Positions 11,480 through 19,744 of a stretch of DNA of 64,000 nt are shown one piece after another (positions within the stretch are counted from its first letter, which is position 1; every line of letters starts with the position of its first letter). Location: positions 5,487,720 through 5,551,719 of the forward strand of contig CM068828.1 in the NCBI GenBank assembly GCA_028554795.2. Direction: 5' to 3'. The notes under the pieces are model-generated. The model worked only from the letters and a program-made list of their open reading frames with translations. It was not told where the DNA came from and ran no database searches. The DNA is from Sinohyriopsis cumingii. Its lineage: Eukaryota > Mollusca > Bivalvia > Unionida > Unionidae. Position numbers and translations under genes: made by a program.

Positions 11480-12203
11480 TAGACCATCACCGTTCTTTTC
11501 AGGTATTTCCTCCGTCTTTTGTCAGTTTCATTAAATAACTTATAAAATGGCGATTTATATGGTAATTTTCTATTTCTATAATTGTTTGCAGTATAAAACA
11601 TAACACCAGCAATAAATCTAGCACGCATATCATTATAGAATTTGAAAAATTCTGCTTCAGTTTGTGCTTTTTTAATATTTTATTCAGCTTTAATGCCTGC
11701 ATATTTAATTTCTTTCAAAATTTCAATGAAATTGTTGTATTTATATGCTGGCCTTTCTCGAACTTGATAAATGTCACGTTGTTCTCTAGGAATATGATCT
11801 CTCAAAAAATTGTTATAACGTTCTTCTTATATTTCTTCTTTTGCATATTTTCGTTAAAGCCTGATTTGATCCTCCCTTGACCATATTATCAGTAGGAGCT
11901 TTTCTGTCCCTTGCTAACTCTTCCTGTCGCCTTATTGAATCTGATACAAGACTTTTTTTTAGTTCTTTTGGACCCCCTATTCGCTCAAAAACTTTTTTTA
12001 TGTCCTTCGTCAACTAGACCAAGTAATTCTTTCTCTGATAACTTTTTTAAGATCGTCTGGAGATGCCGCAGAAATATCTGGCTGTTTGCCAAGTACTGCT
12101 TTGGTTACTGGCCTAAAAATATGGCAGTTTCTTCTGCTGTCTGCTGTAGACCTCGACGTTCCTTTTTAACCTTCTTTAGAACTTATATTCGTTTTGCGTC
12201 CAT
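11480..12203 (-). pseudogene. Uncharacterised element 0 gene remnant
   Basis: From an ATG at 12203 (MDAKRI) broken frames run with KERRGLQQTAEET, ELLGLVDEGHKKSF and, further on, EFFKFYNDMRARFIAGVMFY and NRKLPYKSPFYKLF. The composition is coding-like and charged. It lies between the ATPase and minor capsid remnants, where Polintons often carry a poorly characterised structural gene. I do not recognise a domain. About 11,125-11,480 shows only degraded sequence. Confidence 0.35.
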
Positions 12204-12284
12204 TTTCTCGTTTTATTTATTTTGTTCGACTAATTATAGATGTTTACCGTAAGACCAGTTTACCGTTAGATTAATTTTCACGGT

Positions 12285-12962
12285 CTAAAAACCTGTCTAT
12301 TCCGCATCTGAACATACGATTTTGATCTCTTGCTAGCTTATCAAATAAAACGAAACTATGTCCGCCATCACATGTAGCGTTATGATAAAGTTCGGCAAAT
12401 TTATCCTTTAATACTCACCCGCACTGTTCTCTGGCTATATTTTGTACGTTGATATTGTATAGTCCGGTAAATGTTATGAAGCAGCCAGTATTTCGCCTAA
12501 TGAATCGATCAATATTATAAAATCCCTGCGCTAGGTATATTGCATTACATTTTGTCTTGCGTGACAGGGAAAATACGATTTTATCTTGTTCATTTCTCAA
12601 TTGCTGAGCGGAATGTCATCCAAGAAAAATATTTTATGTTCGTCAGAATCTAGCTCCGCAATAGGAATTAGATCTTCCGGTTGTTCTGTGATAAACATAT
12701 CACTGCCTACGCCAAGTACATTTTTCAGCTTTTCGTTATATTCGCTAAGCAGTTCGTACTTATCTTGATGTGGATTTAATATGTAAATAAAAATTTGATC
12801 GTAGTTGAAGAGGTCGTTAAGTAACAGATCCATAAGAAAGTTAGTTTCGACCAATCCTGTTCGTCTAACTATCATATAATGACATTCTTTAACAAATGTA
12901 ATGTTTGTCAAGGACAACTTTGTAATAAAATCCGATGATACTGTGGTGGGAAATCTGGACAT
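12285..12962 (-). pseudogene. Element 0 packaging ATPase remnant (FtsK/HerA type)
   Basis: The N-terminal frame (12597-12962) holds VRRTGLVETNFLMDLLL at the Walker A position, where the GxGKT core is lost, and HKIFFLDDIPLS at Walker B. In other frames the protein continues with CNAIYLAQGFYNIDRFIRRN, the usual Q-containing sensor segment, and ends with GHSFVLFDKLARDQNRMFR near 12,340. Order and spacing fit the Polinton packaging ATPase, which drives DNA into capsids. Loss of the P-loop and several frame breaks mean it is inactive. Confidence 0.75.
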
Positions 12963-13480
12963 GGGATCGAATAAGATTACTACGGCAGTTGCATCAGCGT
13001 TATCATATTTAACAAATAAAAATTACGTCGAAAATATGATAGTAACAAATATTGCATCCCGAGTAGGAAACTCCGGTGATACCATGATGGGAAATCTGGA
13101 CATGGGATGGAATAAGATATCAACTACGGTAATTTCATCAGCGGCATCAGATTTAACAAATAAACGATATGATAGCAGGAAATATTGCATCACGAGTTAG
13201 CAAAATCCGGTGATACAATGACAGATACGTTAAACATGAGCTCGAATAAAATAACAACTACTTATAATCCAGTCGACGGATTTGATGTAACAAATAAACT
13301 GTACGTGGATGCTGAAATAAGTGCAGCATCAGCGAGTACAATTACTACCGCAGATGCTAATTATCCTAAAAAAATCAGGTGGTACAGTTACAGGTGCTAT
13401 CGATATGGTTGATAATAAGATAACGTCTACGTACGTGCCTGTATATACATCCGATCTTACCAATAAACAGTAAGTGAATA
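12900..13480 (+). pseudogene. Fibre-like repeat protein remnant
   Basis: Plus-strand frames contain at least three to four copies of a repeat of about 40-50 residues built as SGDTM-x-GNLDMG-x-NKI, then LTNK-x-YV. Instances lie at about 12,940-13,030, 13,070-13,180, 13,205-13,310 and 13,375-13,470. This is the repeat of tail-fibre-like proteins in phages and in some Polinton-like viruses, where it forms trimeric shafts. The copies sit in different frames, so the gene is broken. It starts back to back with, and overlaps, the ATPase remnant on the other strand. Confidence 0.65.
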
Positions 13481-13789
13481 GTGTTACCAAATCGCGAGAG
13501 TGGTGGTATGAAAAAACGAGCTAAAAATATACTGCATGATATATTAATTGGTCACCTTACTACTTTTCAGCAATTTACACTTTATCCTGCGGAAACCACA
13601 AACAAATATTCGTATTTCCGGATTTATGTTATCGGCGCTTGAGGTCCATACCCAGGTTTGTCAATGTTTAAGATATATTACTTTTGACGACCTAGTATAG
13701 GTCTGGCGTTCTAACGAGCTGTGATTTAATGTAGCTGTGATATATAATGTCTATTGATCCTCCATAAATCAGGGTCGCAAAAGAGTTTT

Positions 13790-15204
13790 ATAACTTTATA
13801 CTAAACCCGAAAACGGAGATCGAAATAGCTGATGCTGATTCGCTAGACCCAGAACGTGCTGAGGAAACGAGAGCGATAAATATGATTGCTCGAATGAAAA
13901 TATTAACTTTACGTCCCCCGGTTTAACCGAGAACAGTGATAACTTTGCTAGGGTTTCAGGAATGAGAGGCCATCAACTTTATTACGCTATCAGAGACTTT
14001 GATATAATTAGTAAATACTGTCCTGTAAGTGACTGCGGGGAGCGACGATTAAAAGTTGACAAATAAAGAAAATGTTTTGACGATTGATAAATCTAACCTT
14101 GTAAAAACGAAATTTCATGGTGTTAAGAAACCAGAACAAGAGCGACTAAAGAAGATTGACGACGAGCTTGACAAACTAGCTGGGGAAAAAAACACAAGTT
14201 TCTCAAAAATAGTAAGCTCAAGGACACATTTGCTAAACGTCTAGTATTTTGTGTACTCGGCATGGACTATTATGATTAAAAGACGCATTTAGAAATAGTA
14301 GATAATACTGCTGACACTAACTTGTTAACCACAGCATATCTAGTTCTGATAGTCTCTCTCACCGGCAATATAGAAAAGTCTAAGATTGAGTTATATCATG
14401 ATGTCGAACGAGATGTATTTTATCAAGAGAGCTTGACGAAATTTCAACTGTGAAACCCATTATTGCTAAAGATTATAAAATACATAATAGTTCTAAAACA
14501 ATTGCGTTGAAAAACTCTACGAAAGAAGCTGGAAAGTTACTGACATAAGTAAAATACAACAATGTCAAAGAACTGATTGCTGGATACCTAAATCTACCCG
14601 CCATATATATAAGGGAAGCTGATATTCTCAGTCTTTTGAGTTTTGCAACAGCTTATGCAATTCTCAGGCAGCATCTAGTACTTAAACATTTTAAACTGGG
14701 TCAGTTATCTTATGTTGTTAGTTATATCGACGAAACAGAAGATATTTATCGTGAAAGAGTTAATGATATTGCTGAAATACCAACGCATTTTGATCCCCCA
14801 TTTTCATCCCCAGTTTTACTAGATATAAGATATGATGATATCCCCTCTGAAGTGTATGATAAGTACAGAGAGTTTGTTGCCGATCCTGTCAATAAAAAAT
14901 TTAGTGCTCTGATCAATAAGGTTTCAGCTGAAAATAATTTTACTACCGCTATTAAAATAATAACCGAAACAGTTTCATAATGACGAAAAAATAAATAACA
15001 GACAAAATTGTGTCTTGTAAAATAGCAATAACGACTTATAATAAAATTCTTATTCAACTTCGAGCTTATCTCCGTGGTGAGAAATTAATCATGATAGACC
15101 TAATACAGGAACTACGAGTCAAAGGTGATTTGCTCGTAGATATGTTATCGAACAGAGCTGCGAAATTCGAAAAAAGATACTCAGTAAATTTTGTGTGCAA
15201 ATAA
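13790..15204 (+). pseudogene. Uncharacterised right-arm genes of element 0
   Basis: Broken plus-strand frames follow one another: NPKTEIEIADADSLDPERAEETR near 13,810, KKPEQERLKKIDDELDKLAGEK near 14,130, then a 114-codon open stretch (14,636-14,980) with a mixed hydrophobic and charged sequence, and a short frame at 15,010-15,204. They look like decayed coding sequence next to the right inverted repeat. I recognise no family. 13,480-13,790 holds nothing I can name. Confidence 0.3.
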
Positions 15205-15215
15205 TAATAGTAAAA

Positions 15216-15300
15216 TTTGTGTGTGAAATATAAATCACAGTATGAGCCACCATAAAAATATGGCAGAGTGGAGTGCTTGACGATCAGGTCGAATGACGTT
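15216..15300 (-). repeat. Right inverted-repeat remnant of element 0
   Basis: This is the inverted counterpart of 331-400: GTGTGTGAAATATAAATCAC followed, after a 5-nt insertion, by GCCACCATA. Weaker similarity continues outward to about 15,290. It marks the right end of the decayed Polinton. Confidence 0.6.
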
Positions 15301-16254
15301 GGATGTCTCTTATCTTGGGTAATTGTTATGTTTTACCATTTGTGCGTAAACATACCCCCTAGTGATTCGCTAAGTGCGAAACGAAATTTTAGAGATTCAG
15401 AGGGCTGTCCAGGCTGATTTTCAATTTTGCTATTGTTGGATCGCTAAGCGCGAAAGTTTGTAATAATAATATAAACCCGATAAGTAGTAGAAGAATAATG
15501 AGCGTTTCTATGCCAACCCTATTTTGCATGACGAATATGATGATTCAGTGGTAGGTCATAGAGTTAGGTAATCAATGAAATAGATTTTGTTGTCTCAACA
15601 AAGTTGTTTTCGTATTTGTTTAGACTAACGGGGAGGGGACATTGGAGGGGGTAATCATACTTCCGTCCTAATAAAAAAATAGGGTTTTGGCATATAATAT
15701 GGCGTTATTTTGCAATAAATCAGAGCAAAATAGTTTTTATCTACCAAGAGAAGGTAATTTAAAAAGCACGTGACAGGCCCCTGCCCTAGAATATTAAATT
15801 TTTAGTCCCTGATATAATTACGCTATACTGTGGTAGGAATCGCGGAAAGTTCATCCTGATCAATCGACATTGTAACTTCACATATAATAGGTGACTTTTG
15901 TCTAGCTCTCGATTCTTTCCCACTAACCAACGTTACTTTTACGATAGAAATTTTGTCAATGGGGCGTTTAACCTATAGTTGTGGTCAGTTTATTTGAGTA
16001 ATGTTATTTTCTTCATGCCCTATTTATTGATGGGACACTTCTTAGATAGAAAGAAAGAGAGGAAAATGTCATTATGGCCTCCTTTTAGCAGGCGGTGACG
16101 CTCCTGCGATGTGAATATTACATCTCTAGTTTGCTGAGAGGTAGGTACAGGGTTCGAACTGGAAAAAGGAAGTTAGAACCTGAAGTCTGCAACGTAGCAA
16201 TTTTTAATGAAATCAAACATCACTCGATTCGATATAGCCAAATTACACACTAAT
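15301..16254. other. Host spacer without recognisable gene
   Basis: No coding potential is visible. A GGTTCGAACT motif at 16,151 resembles a tRNA B box, so a worn SINE is possible, but no convincing A box is present. The stretch 16,168-16,205 recurs in direct orientation at 34,178-34,215, on the other side of element 1. Confidence 0.5.
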
Positions 16255-16260
16255 CAAGTT
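16255..16260 (+). repeat. Left target-site duplication CAAGTT
   Basis: Six bases immediately before the left terminus of element 1 are repeated exactly after its right terminus (33,680-33,685). A 6-bp duplication is the hallmark of Polinton integration. Confidence 0.95.
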
Positions 16261-16639
16261 AGTAGTAAATGGGGATACCCTAGCGACAACGGGAATTAGC
16301 ATTACAAACACCCCTGGGACAATCTGGCGACAAGGGAAAATTAACATGGAGAAAAATCGTGGGACAATCTGGCGACAAGGGAAATTAACATGGGAATAAA
16401 TCGTGGGTCACTCTAGCGACAAGGGGAATTTAACATGGAACTATAGTGTGGGTCTGTCTAGCGACAAGGGGAAATTAACATGGGAATAGAGTTTGGGTTT
16501 GTCTAGGGACAAGGGGAATTGAATATGGGATTTTTTTTAAAATTTAAATTTAAATTTAAATTTAAAAAAAGGGGTAGGCAATGGAAAGGCTATCTCTTTT
16601 CGAGAAATATGGCTGGCCCTGAAAAGGGCCTTTGGGTTT
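16261..16639 (+). repeat. Element 1 left terminal inverted repeat
   Basis: It matches 33,300-33,679 inverted with only a few substitutions and A-run indels. It begins AGTAGTAAATGGGG and contains five direct subrepeats of about 42-45 bp (a GGCGACAAGGGAAATTAACATG-like core, varying slightly), then a palindromic (AAATTT)n tract near 16,540-16,567. Near its inner end it carries a GGCCCT...AGGGCC hairpin. In the family the repeats serve as replication origins and integrase substrates. The internal subrepeats may be binding sites. Confidence 0.95.
16615..16630 (-). terminator. Histone-type 3' stem-loop in left TIR
   Basis: On the minus strand the sequence is GGCCCUUUUCAGGGCC: a 6-bp stem and UUUC loop, preceded by CCCAAA and followed by AGCCA and then CGAAAAGAGAUAG. 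This matches the metazoan histone mRNA 3' stem-loop, its 5' flank and the purine-rich downstream element. It lies 25 nt after the stop codon of the gene at 16,656-17,045. Confidence 0.8.
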
Positions 16640-16655
16640 TCTTCTTCTTCTGCTT

Positions 16656-17045
16656 CTAATTTCTTCTTTTTCTCCACCAAGTTCTTATTTTATCTCCAAC
16701 ACTCTTTCTCTTCTTCTCTTTCTTTTTCTCCTGCTCTTCTTTCTTCTTCTTTTCTTCCTCCTCTTCTTTCTTCCTCTTCTCATTTTCTTCTTCTTTTTCA
16801 ATCTTTTCGTTCCATTTGCTTATTCTTATTCTTTCCTCTTCATCCTCCTTCTCCTCCTTTATCTCTTTCATGACACCACTAATCTTGTCCTTTACCTTTT
16901 TTAAGTTATTAATTTCCATCTTTACACGATGGGGACTATAGGAATAATGGTCTTCAACCAGTCTTATTAACATCTGCTCCATCATTCCTAAGTTGTCTAA
17001 AACGTCTTGTAATGTTTGTATTTTGGCCATTTGGTTAGAAGCCAT
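16656..17045 (-). CDS. Small Glu/Lys-rich coiled-coil protein
   Basis: This is a 129-residue protein from ATG at 17045. Residues 1-60 form a predicted helical head (KIQTLQDVLDNLGMMEQML, then NLKKVKDKI). From about residue 65 there is a long Glu/Lys-rich coiled-coil-like tail ending in a basic, Trp-containing tip (TWWRKRRN). I recognise no family. It is the leftmost gene of element 1, reads towards the element end and ends just before the histone-like hairpin in the inverted repeat. Upstream at 17,108-17,206 are two copies of the shared promoter block. The positional equivalent in element 2 (39,453-40,040) has the same architecture but a different sequence. Confidence 0.7.
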   Translation of the reverse strand: MASNQMAKIQTLQDVLDNLGMMEQMLIRLVEDHYSYSPHRVKMEINNLKKVKDKISGVMKEIKEEKEDEEERIRISKWNEKIEKEEENEKRKKEEEEEKKKKEEQEKKKEKKRKSVGDKIRTWWRKRRN

Positions 17046-17084
17046 CTTCTTTTTTTATTCTTTGCAGAATGGTTTGAACGACGA

Positions 17085-17206
17085 ATACTGTGGGTTCTTA
17101 TACTTAAAGCGCGTACGTGAAGGAAAACATCCCCCTAAAACGTAAAATTGATCTTACCTAGATCATGACCAAACAACGCGCGAACGTGAAGGAAAACATC
17201 CCCCTA
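17085..17206 (-). promoter_or_regulatory. Shared promoter block (two copies)
   Basis: On the minus strand a TTTTCCTTCACGTACGCGC block (17,108-17,135) is followed by GTATAAG, a TATA-like box about 50 nt before the start codon. A second copy lies at 17,175-17,206. The same block precedes the genes starting at 18,457 and 19,316 and three genes in element 2. Confidence 0.65.
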
Positions 17207-17215
17207 CTTTTTCAT

Positions 17216-17930
17216 TTCATATAATAAAACCCAAACTATACTTTCTCATTTCATATAATAAAAACCCAAACTATACTCTCCACATACGCTAAGAAACAAT
17301 AAACAAAATCCATAATCTACTATCCACACAATCTTACGTGAGCGGTTACAAAACCCAAACTATACTCTCCACATACGCTAAGAACAATAAACAAATCCAT
17401 AATCTACTATTCACACAATCGTACGTGAGCGGGTACAAACACAAACACACAAACACAAACACACAAACACATACGCTAAGAAACAATAAACAAATCCATA
17501 ATCTACTATCCACACAATCGTACGTGAGCGGTTACAAAACCCGAACTATACTCTCCACATACGCTAAGAACAATAAACTAATCCATAATCTACTATTCAC
17601 ACAATCGTACGTGAGCGGGTACAAACACAAACACACAAACACAAACACACAAACACAAACACACAAACACATACGCTAAGAAACAATAAACAAATCCATA
17701 ATCTACTATCCACACAATCGTACGTGAGCGGTTACAAAACCCAAACTATACTCTCCACATACGCTAAGAACAATAAACTAATCCATAATCTACTATCCAC
17801 ACAATCGTACGTGAGCGCTTACAGAACCCTAACTATACTCTTCACCTACGCTAAGAAACAATAAAGAAACCCATAATCTACTATTCCCACAAACATACCT
17901 TAGCTCTTACAAGCACCAACACACAAACAC
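17216..17930. repeat. Complex minisatellite in left arm
   Basis: Units of about 60-120 bp mix ACGCTAAGAAACAATAAAC, CCATAATCTACTATCCACAC and CGTACGTGAGCGGTTAC with runs of CAAACACA. Several units are nearly identical. Open frames through it are repeat translations, not genes. A shorter, degenerate version lies at 40,200-40,400 in element 2. Confidence 0.85.
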
Positions 17931-18033
17931 ATACCCTCACACTATCTTAAAAAAGAGTTAGTGTTTATAATCACACTACTCTACCTACACACATTGGCAA
18001 ATCGATCGTTATTTCTTTTCTAGAGTATTGGGT

Positions 18034-18049
18034 AGCCCTGAAAAGGGCT
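18034..18049 (-). terminator. Histone-type 3' stem-loop
   Basis: The minus-strand sequence is AGCCCUUUUCAGGGCU followed exactly by ACCCA and then, about 10 nt later, AGAAAAGAAAUAAC. It lies 30 nt past the stop codon at 18,080. The outer base pair is A-U rather than G-C; the second G-C pair, loop and flank fit the histone signal. The conserved block continues to about 17,960. Confidence 0.8.
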
Positions 18050-18079
18050 GGGTTTTTTTGGAACTTCATGGACACCTGG

Positions 18080-18457
18080 TTAATGGTGGCACCTTCCAGG
18101 CCTGGCGCCACATACACATCTTGTCCCCCAGTTACTTTTTACCTTTCTGGGGGAGAGAGCAGAGGCAGGATATGTCGCTTCAGAATCCCAATTTTCGCTC
18201 TCTGGGATTCTGAAATTTCTTCTTCTTCTCTCCTTTTCCTCCTCCTCCTCTTCTTTGTATCTTCTCTCCTCCTCTTTGTATCTTCTTTCCTCTTCTTCTT
18301 TATATCTTCTCTCCTCCTCTTCTTTGTTTCTTCTTTCCTCCTCCTCTCTTATCCTTCCCTCCTCCACAATGGCTTCCGCGGCCAGTTCATTTAATATGCG
18401 CCTGGCATATTCCAGATGCACATGAAGTTCCAACAGTTTCTCCAGTCTCGTGTTCAT
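18080..18457 (-). CDS. Small Glu/Arg-repeat protein with Cys/His tail
   Basis: This is 125 residues from ATG at 18457. Residues 1-32 form a helical head with LELHVHLEYARRILNELAAE. Residues 33-80 carry four to five repeats of about 8-9 residues like EEEERRYK, a likely single long helix. The end has CVCGARPGRCHH, four Cys/His-type ligands that might bind metal. No family is recognised. Element 2 has a homologue (40,518-40,826) that conserves head and tail but has lost the repeats, so the repeat tract is free to vary. It carries the shared promoter block upstream and the histone-like hairpin downstream. Confidence 0.75.
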   Translation of the reverse strand: MNTRLEKLLELHVHLEYARRILNELAAEAIVEEGRIREEEERRNKEEEERRYKEEEERRYKEEERRYKEEEEEEKERRRRNFRIPESENWDSEATYPASALSPRKVKSNWGTRCVCGARPGRCHH

Positions 18458-18507
18458 TTTTGGTGTTGATCAATCAACAAGGGTAGCTGGACTGCCGAAC
18501 GAGTTTC

Positions 18508-18548
18508 AATTTATAGTGAAAGCGCGGACGTGAAGGAAAACATCCCCT
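18508..18548 (-). promoter_or_regulatory. Shared promoter block
   Basis: On the minus strand TTTTCCTTCACGTCCGCGC is followed by TTTCACTATAAATTG, a good TATA box about 50 nt before the start at 18457. A partial second copy (CGCGCGGACC on the plus strand) lies near 18,593. 18,600-18,850 is AT-rich with CAAACACA runs and no gene. Confidence 0.65.
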
Positions 18549-18910
18549 AAAAACATAAAATTGATCTTACCTACATCATGACCAAAAAATAACAACGCGC
18601 GGACCTAAAAGAAACACTCACTCACTTTTTATGCTACCCATCACTATTTTAAAATTTTTTATAAATCACTTCAATAGACTATCCACATACGCAAAGCAAT
18701 CCAATCTAACCCCAAATTTACACCTCAAACACCAAAAAAAAAGACATCATTTTAATCTACTATCCATACCAACTTACTTAACCACTTACAAACACAAACA
18801 CACAAACACATACCCTCTCACTATCAATAAAGAGTTAGTGTTTATTTTCACACTACTCTACCTACACACATTGGCAAATCGATTGTTATTTCTTTTCTAG
18901 AGTATTGGGT

Positions 18911-18926
18911 AGCCCTGAAAAGGGCT
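18911..18926 (-). terminator. Histone-type 3' stem-loop
   Basis: The minus-strand AGCCCUUUUCAGGGCU is followed by ACCCA and CUAGAAAAGAAAUAAC, 30 nt past the stop at 18,957. About 70 bp around it are nearly identical to the hairpin region at 18,034, showing duplication of a 3'-end cassette. Confidence 0.8.
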
Positions 18927-18956
18927 GTTTTTTTTTTGTTTGCTATGGCATTCTTT

Positions 18957-19316
18957 TTAGTTTCTAAGAATGCGATGTCCTCTGAGGATAGACTTTCTGG
19001 CGATAGGTCTGCTTCTTCGGAAAGAGAAGAAGAACTCTTTGGTGTCGATACGACAATCGACAAAGCCTCTGTCAGCTTCAGGTTCCTGCTGCTGTTGTTG
19101 TTGTTGCTGCTGTTGCTGCTGTCTCTGAAGTCTGTACTTCTCTGTCCATTCTTGTTTTTCCCTGTTCATTTCTTCTCTGAAGAGCTCTTCTATCAGGTCT
19201 TCAGTAATTTTTAACATTCTCACATTCTCTATTTCTTCTGGCTTCGGTATCAGACTGTGTCTGACCCTATGCAAATTCACGTAGGCTTCGTTGAGTTTAG
19301 CTAGTTTGGAGCACAT
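18957..19316 (-). CDS. Small poly-Gln helical protein
   Basis: This is 119 residues from the first ATG at 19316 (MCSKLAKLNEAYVNLHRVR). The helical head is followed by a second helix with EDLIEELFREEMNREKQEW, then a Gln run of about 12, and a basic C-terminus with FFFSFRRSRPIARKS. It is unrecognised. The element 2 homologue is interrupted by a LINE (45,314-47,470). It is transcribed from a shared promoter block at 19,381 and ends in a histone-like hairpin. The Gln run is coded by mixed CAG/CAA codons, so it is not a pure triplet repeat. Confidence 0.7.
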   Translation of the reverse strand: MCSKLAKLNEAYVNLHRVRHSLIPKPEEIENVRMLKITEDLIEELFREEMNREKQEWTEKYRLQRQQQQQQQQQQQQEPEADRGFVDCRIDTKEFFFSFRRSRPIARKSILRGHRILRN

Positions 19317-19373
19317 CTTCTTAGGAGAATGAGTCGACAATGGATAGTTAGACTGGAAACAACCCGGTTCTTA

Positions 19374-19408
19374 AAGTCAAAGCGCGGACGTGAAGGAAAA
19401 CATCCCCC
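19374..19408 (-). promoter_or_regulatory. Shared promoter block
   Basis: The minus-strand TTTTCCTTCACGTCCGCGC block is followed by CTTTGACTTTAAG in place of a clean TATA box, about 60 nt before the start at 19316. Confidence 0.6.
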
Positions 19409-19499
19409 ACACGGTTTTTGAGTCGCAACGTTTAGTGAGTGTCATGAGAGGGATAGTAAGAAATGAAAGAGCATCAATCCAACATTCTTATAGCTAAAC

Positions 19500-19695
19500 A
19501 AAAGACAAAGGCATTTTTTTCAAAACACAACATTTTTTATTCAAAAATCACCTAACACTAAACAACAACTCTAACATTTTTAACAATAATCCAACAATAT
19601 AACATCAAACAATTTTTTCAAAACACAACATTTTTTATTCAAAAAACACTTAACACTAAACAACAACTCTAACATTTTTTAACAACAATGCAACA
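19500..19695 (-). terminator. Poly(A) signals of the structural gene block and deletion scar
   Basis: Two near-identical AT-rich blocks each contain TTTATT on the plus strand (AATAAA on the minus strand) near 19,533 and 19,635. They lie downstream of the capsid gene. Compared with element 2 (48,030-49,190), about 1 kb holding the protease gene and most of its neighbour is missing, with the junction near 19,692-19,698. Confidence 0.6.
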
Positions 19696-19739
19696 CTAAA
19701 AGTTTCTCCACTAGGTAAAGAGGGATAACCGTCTTCCAT
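19696..19739 (-). pseudogene. 5' stub of deleted gene (homologue of 48,733-49,215)
   Basis: From an ATG at 19739 about 14 codons (MEDGYPSLPSGETL) match the start of the 160-residue element 2 protein. Then the sequence jumps to unrelated AT-rich DNA. It shows that element 1 once had this gene and the protease gene beyond it. Confidence 0.8.
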
Positions 19740-19744
19740 GGTTT

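Larger units (their letters stand above)
300..15300. mobile_element. Element 0: old, decayed Polinton/Maverick
   Basis: A roughly 15 kb block holds remnants of nearly the whole Polinton gene set: PolB, integrase, adenain-type protease, double jelly-roll capsid protein, minor capsid protein and packaging ATPase. It also has an HNH endonuclease, a PLA2-like protein and a fibre-like protein. Worn inverted repeats lie near 331-400 and 15,216-15,300. Nearly every gene has stops and frameshifts, so this is a fossil copy. Its capsid protein is of the canonical large Polinton type and differs strongly from those of elements 1 and 2, so it belongs to a different lineage. The outer edges cannot be fixed and no target duplication was found. 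Confidence 0.8.

Noticed and set aside
12900-13480. Bacteriophage contamination
   Set aside because: The fibre repeats are embedded between Polinton genes inside the same inverted repeats and show the same decay, so they belong to element 0.
16140-16165. tRNA-derived SINE near the left flank of element 1
   Set aside because: Only a B-box-like GGTTCGAACT is visible. No A box or SINE body was found.
16615-16630. Bacterial rho-independent terminator
   Set aside because: A GC hairpin with nearby T-runs could suggest this, but the window is plainly eukaryotic. The loop, the ACCCA flank and the purine block fit the histone mRNA signal instead.
17338-17679. Plus-strand open frame of 113 codons
   Set aside because: It is a translation of the left-arm minisatellite with no other coding sign.
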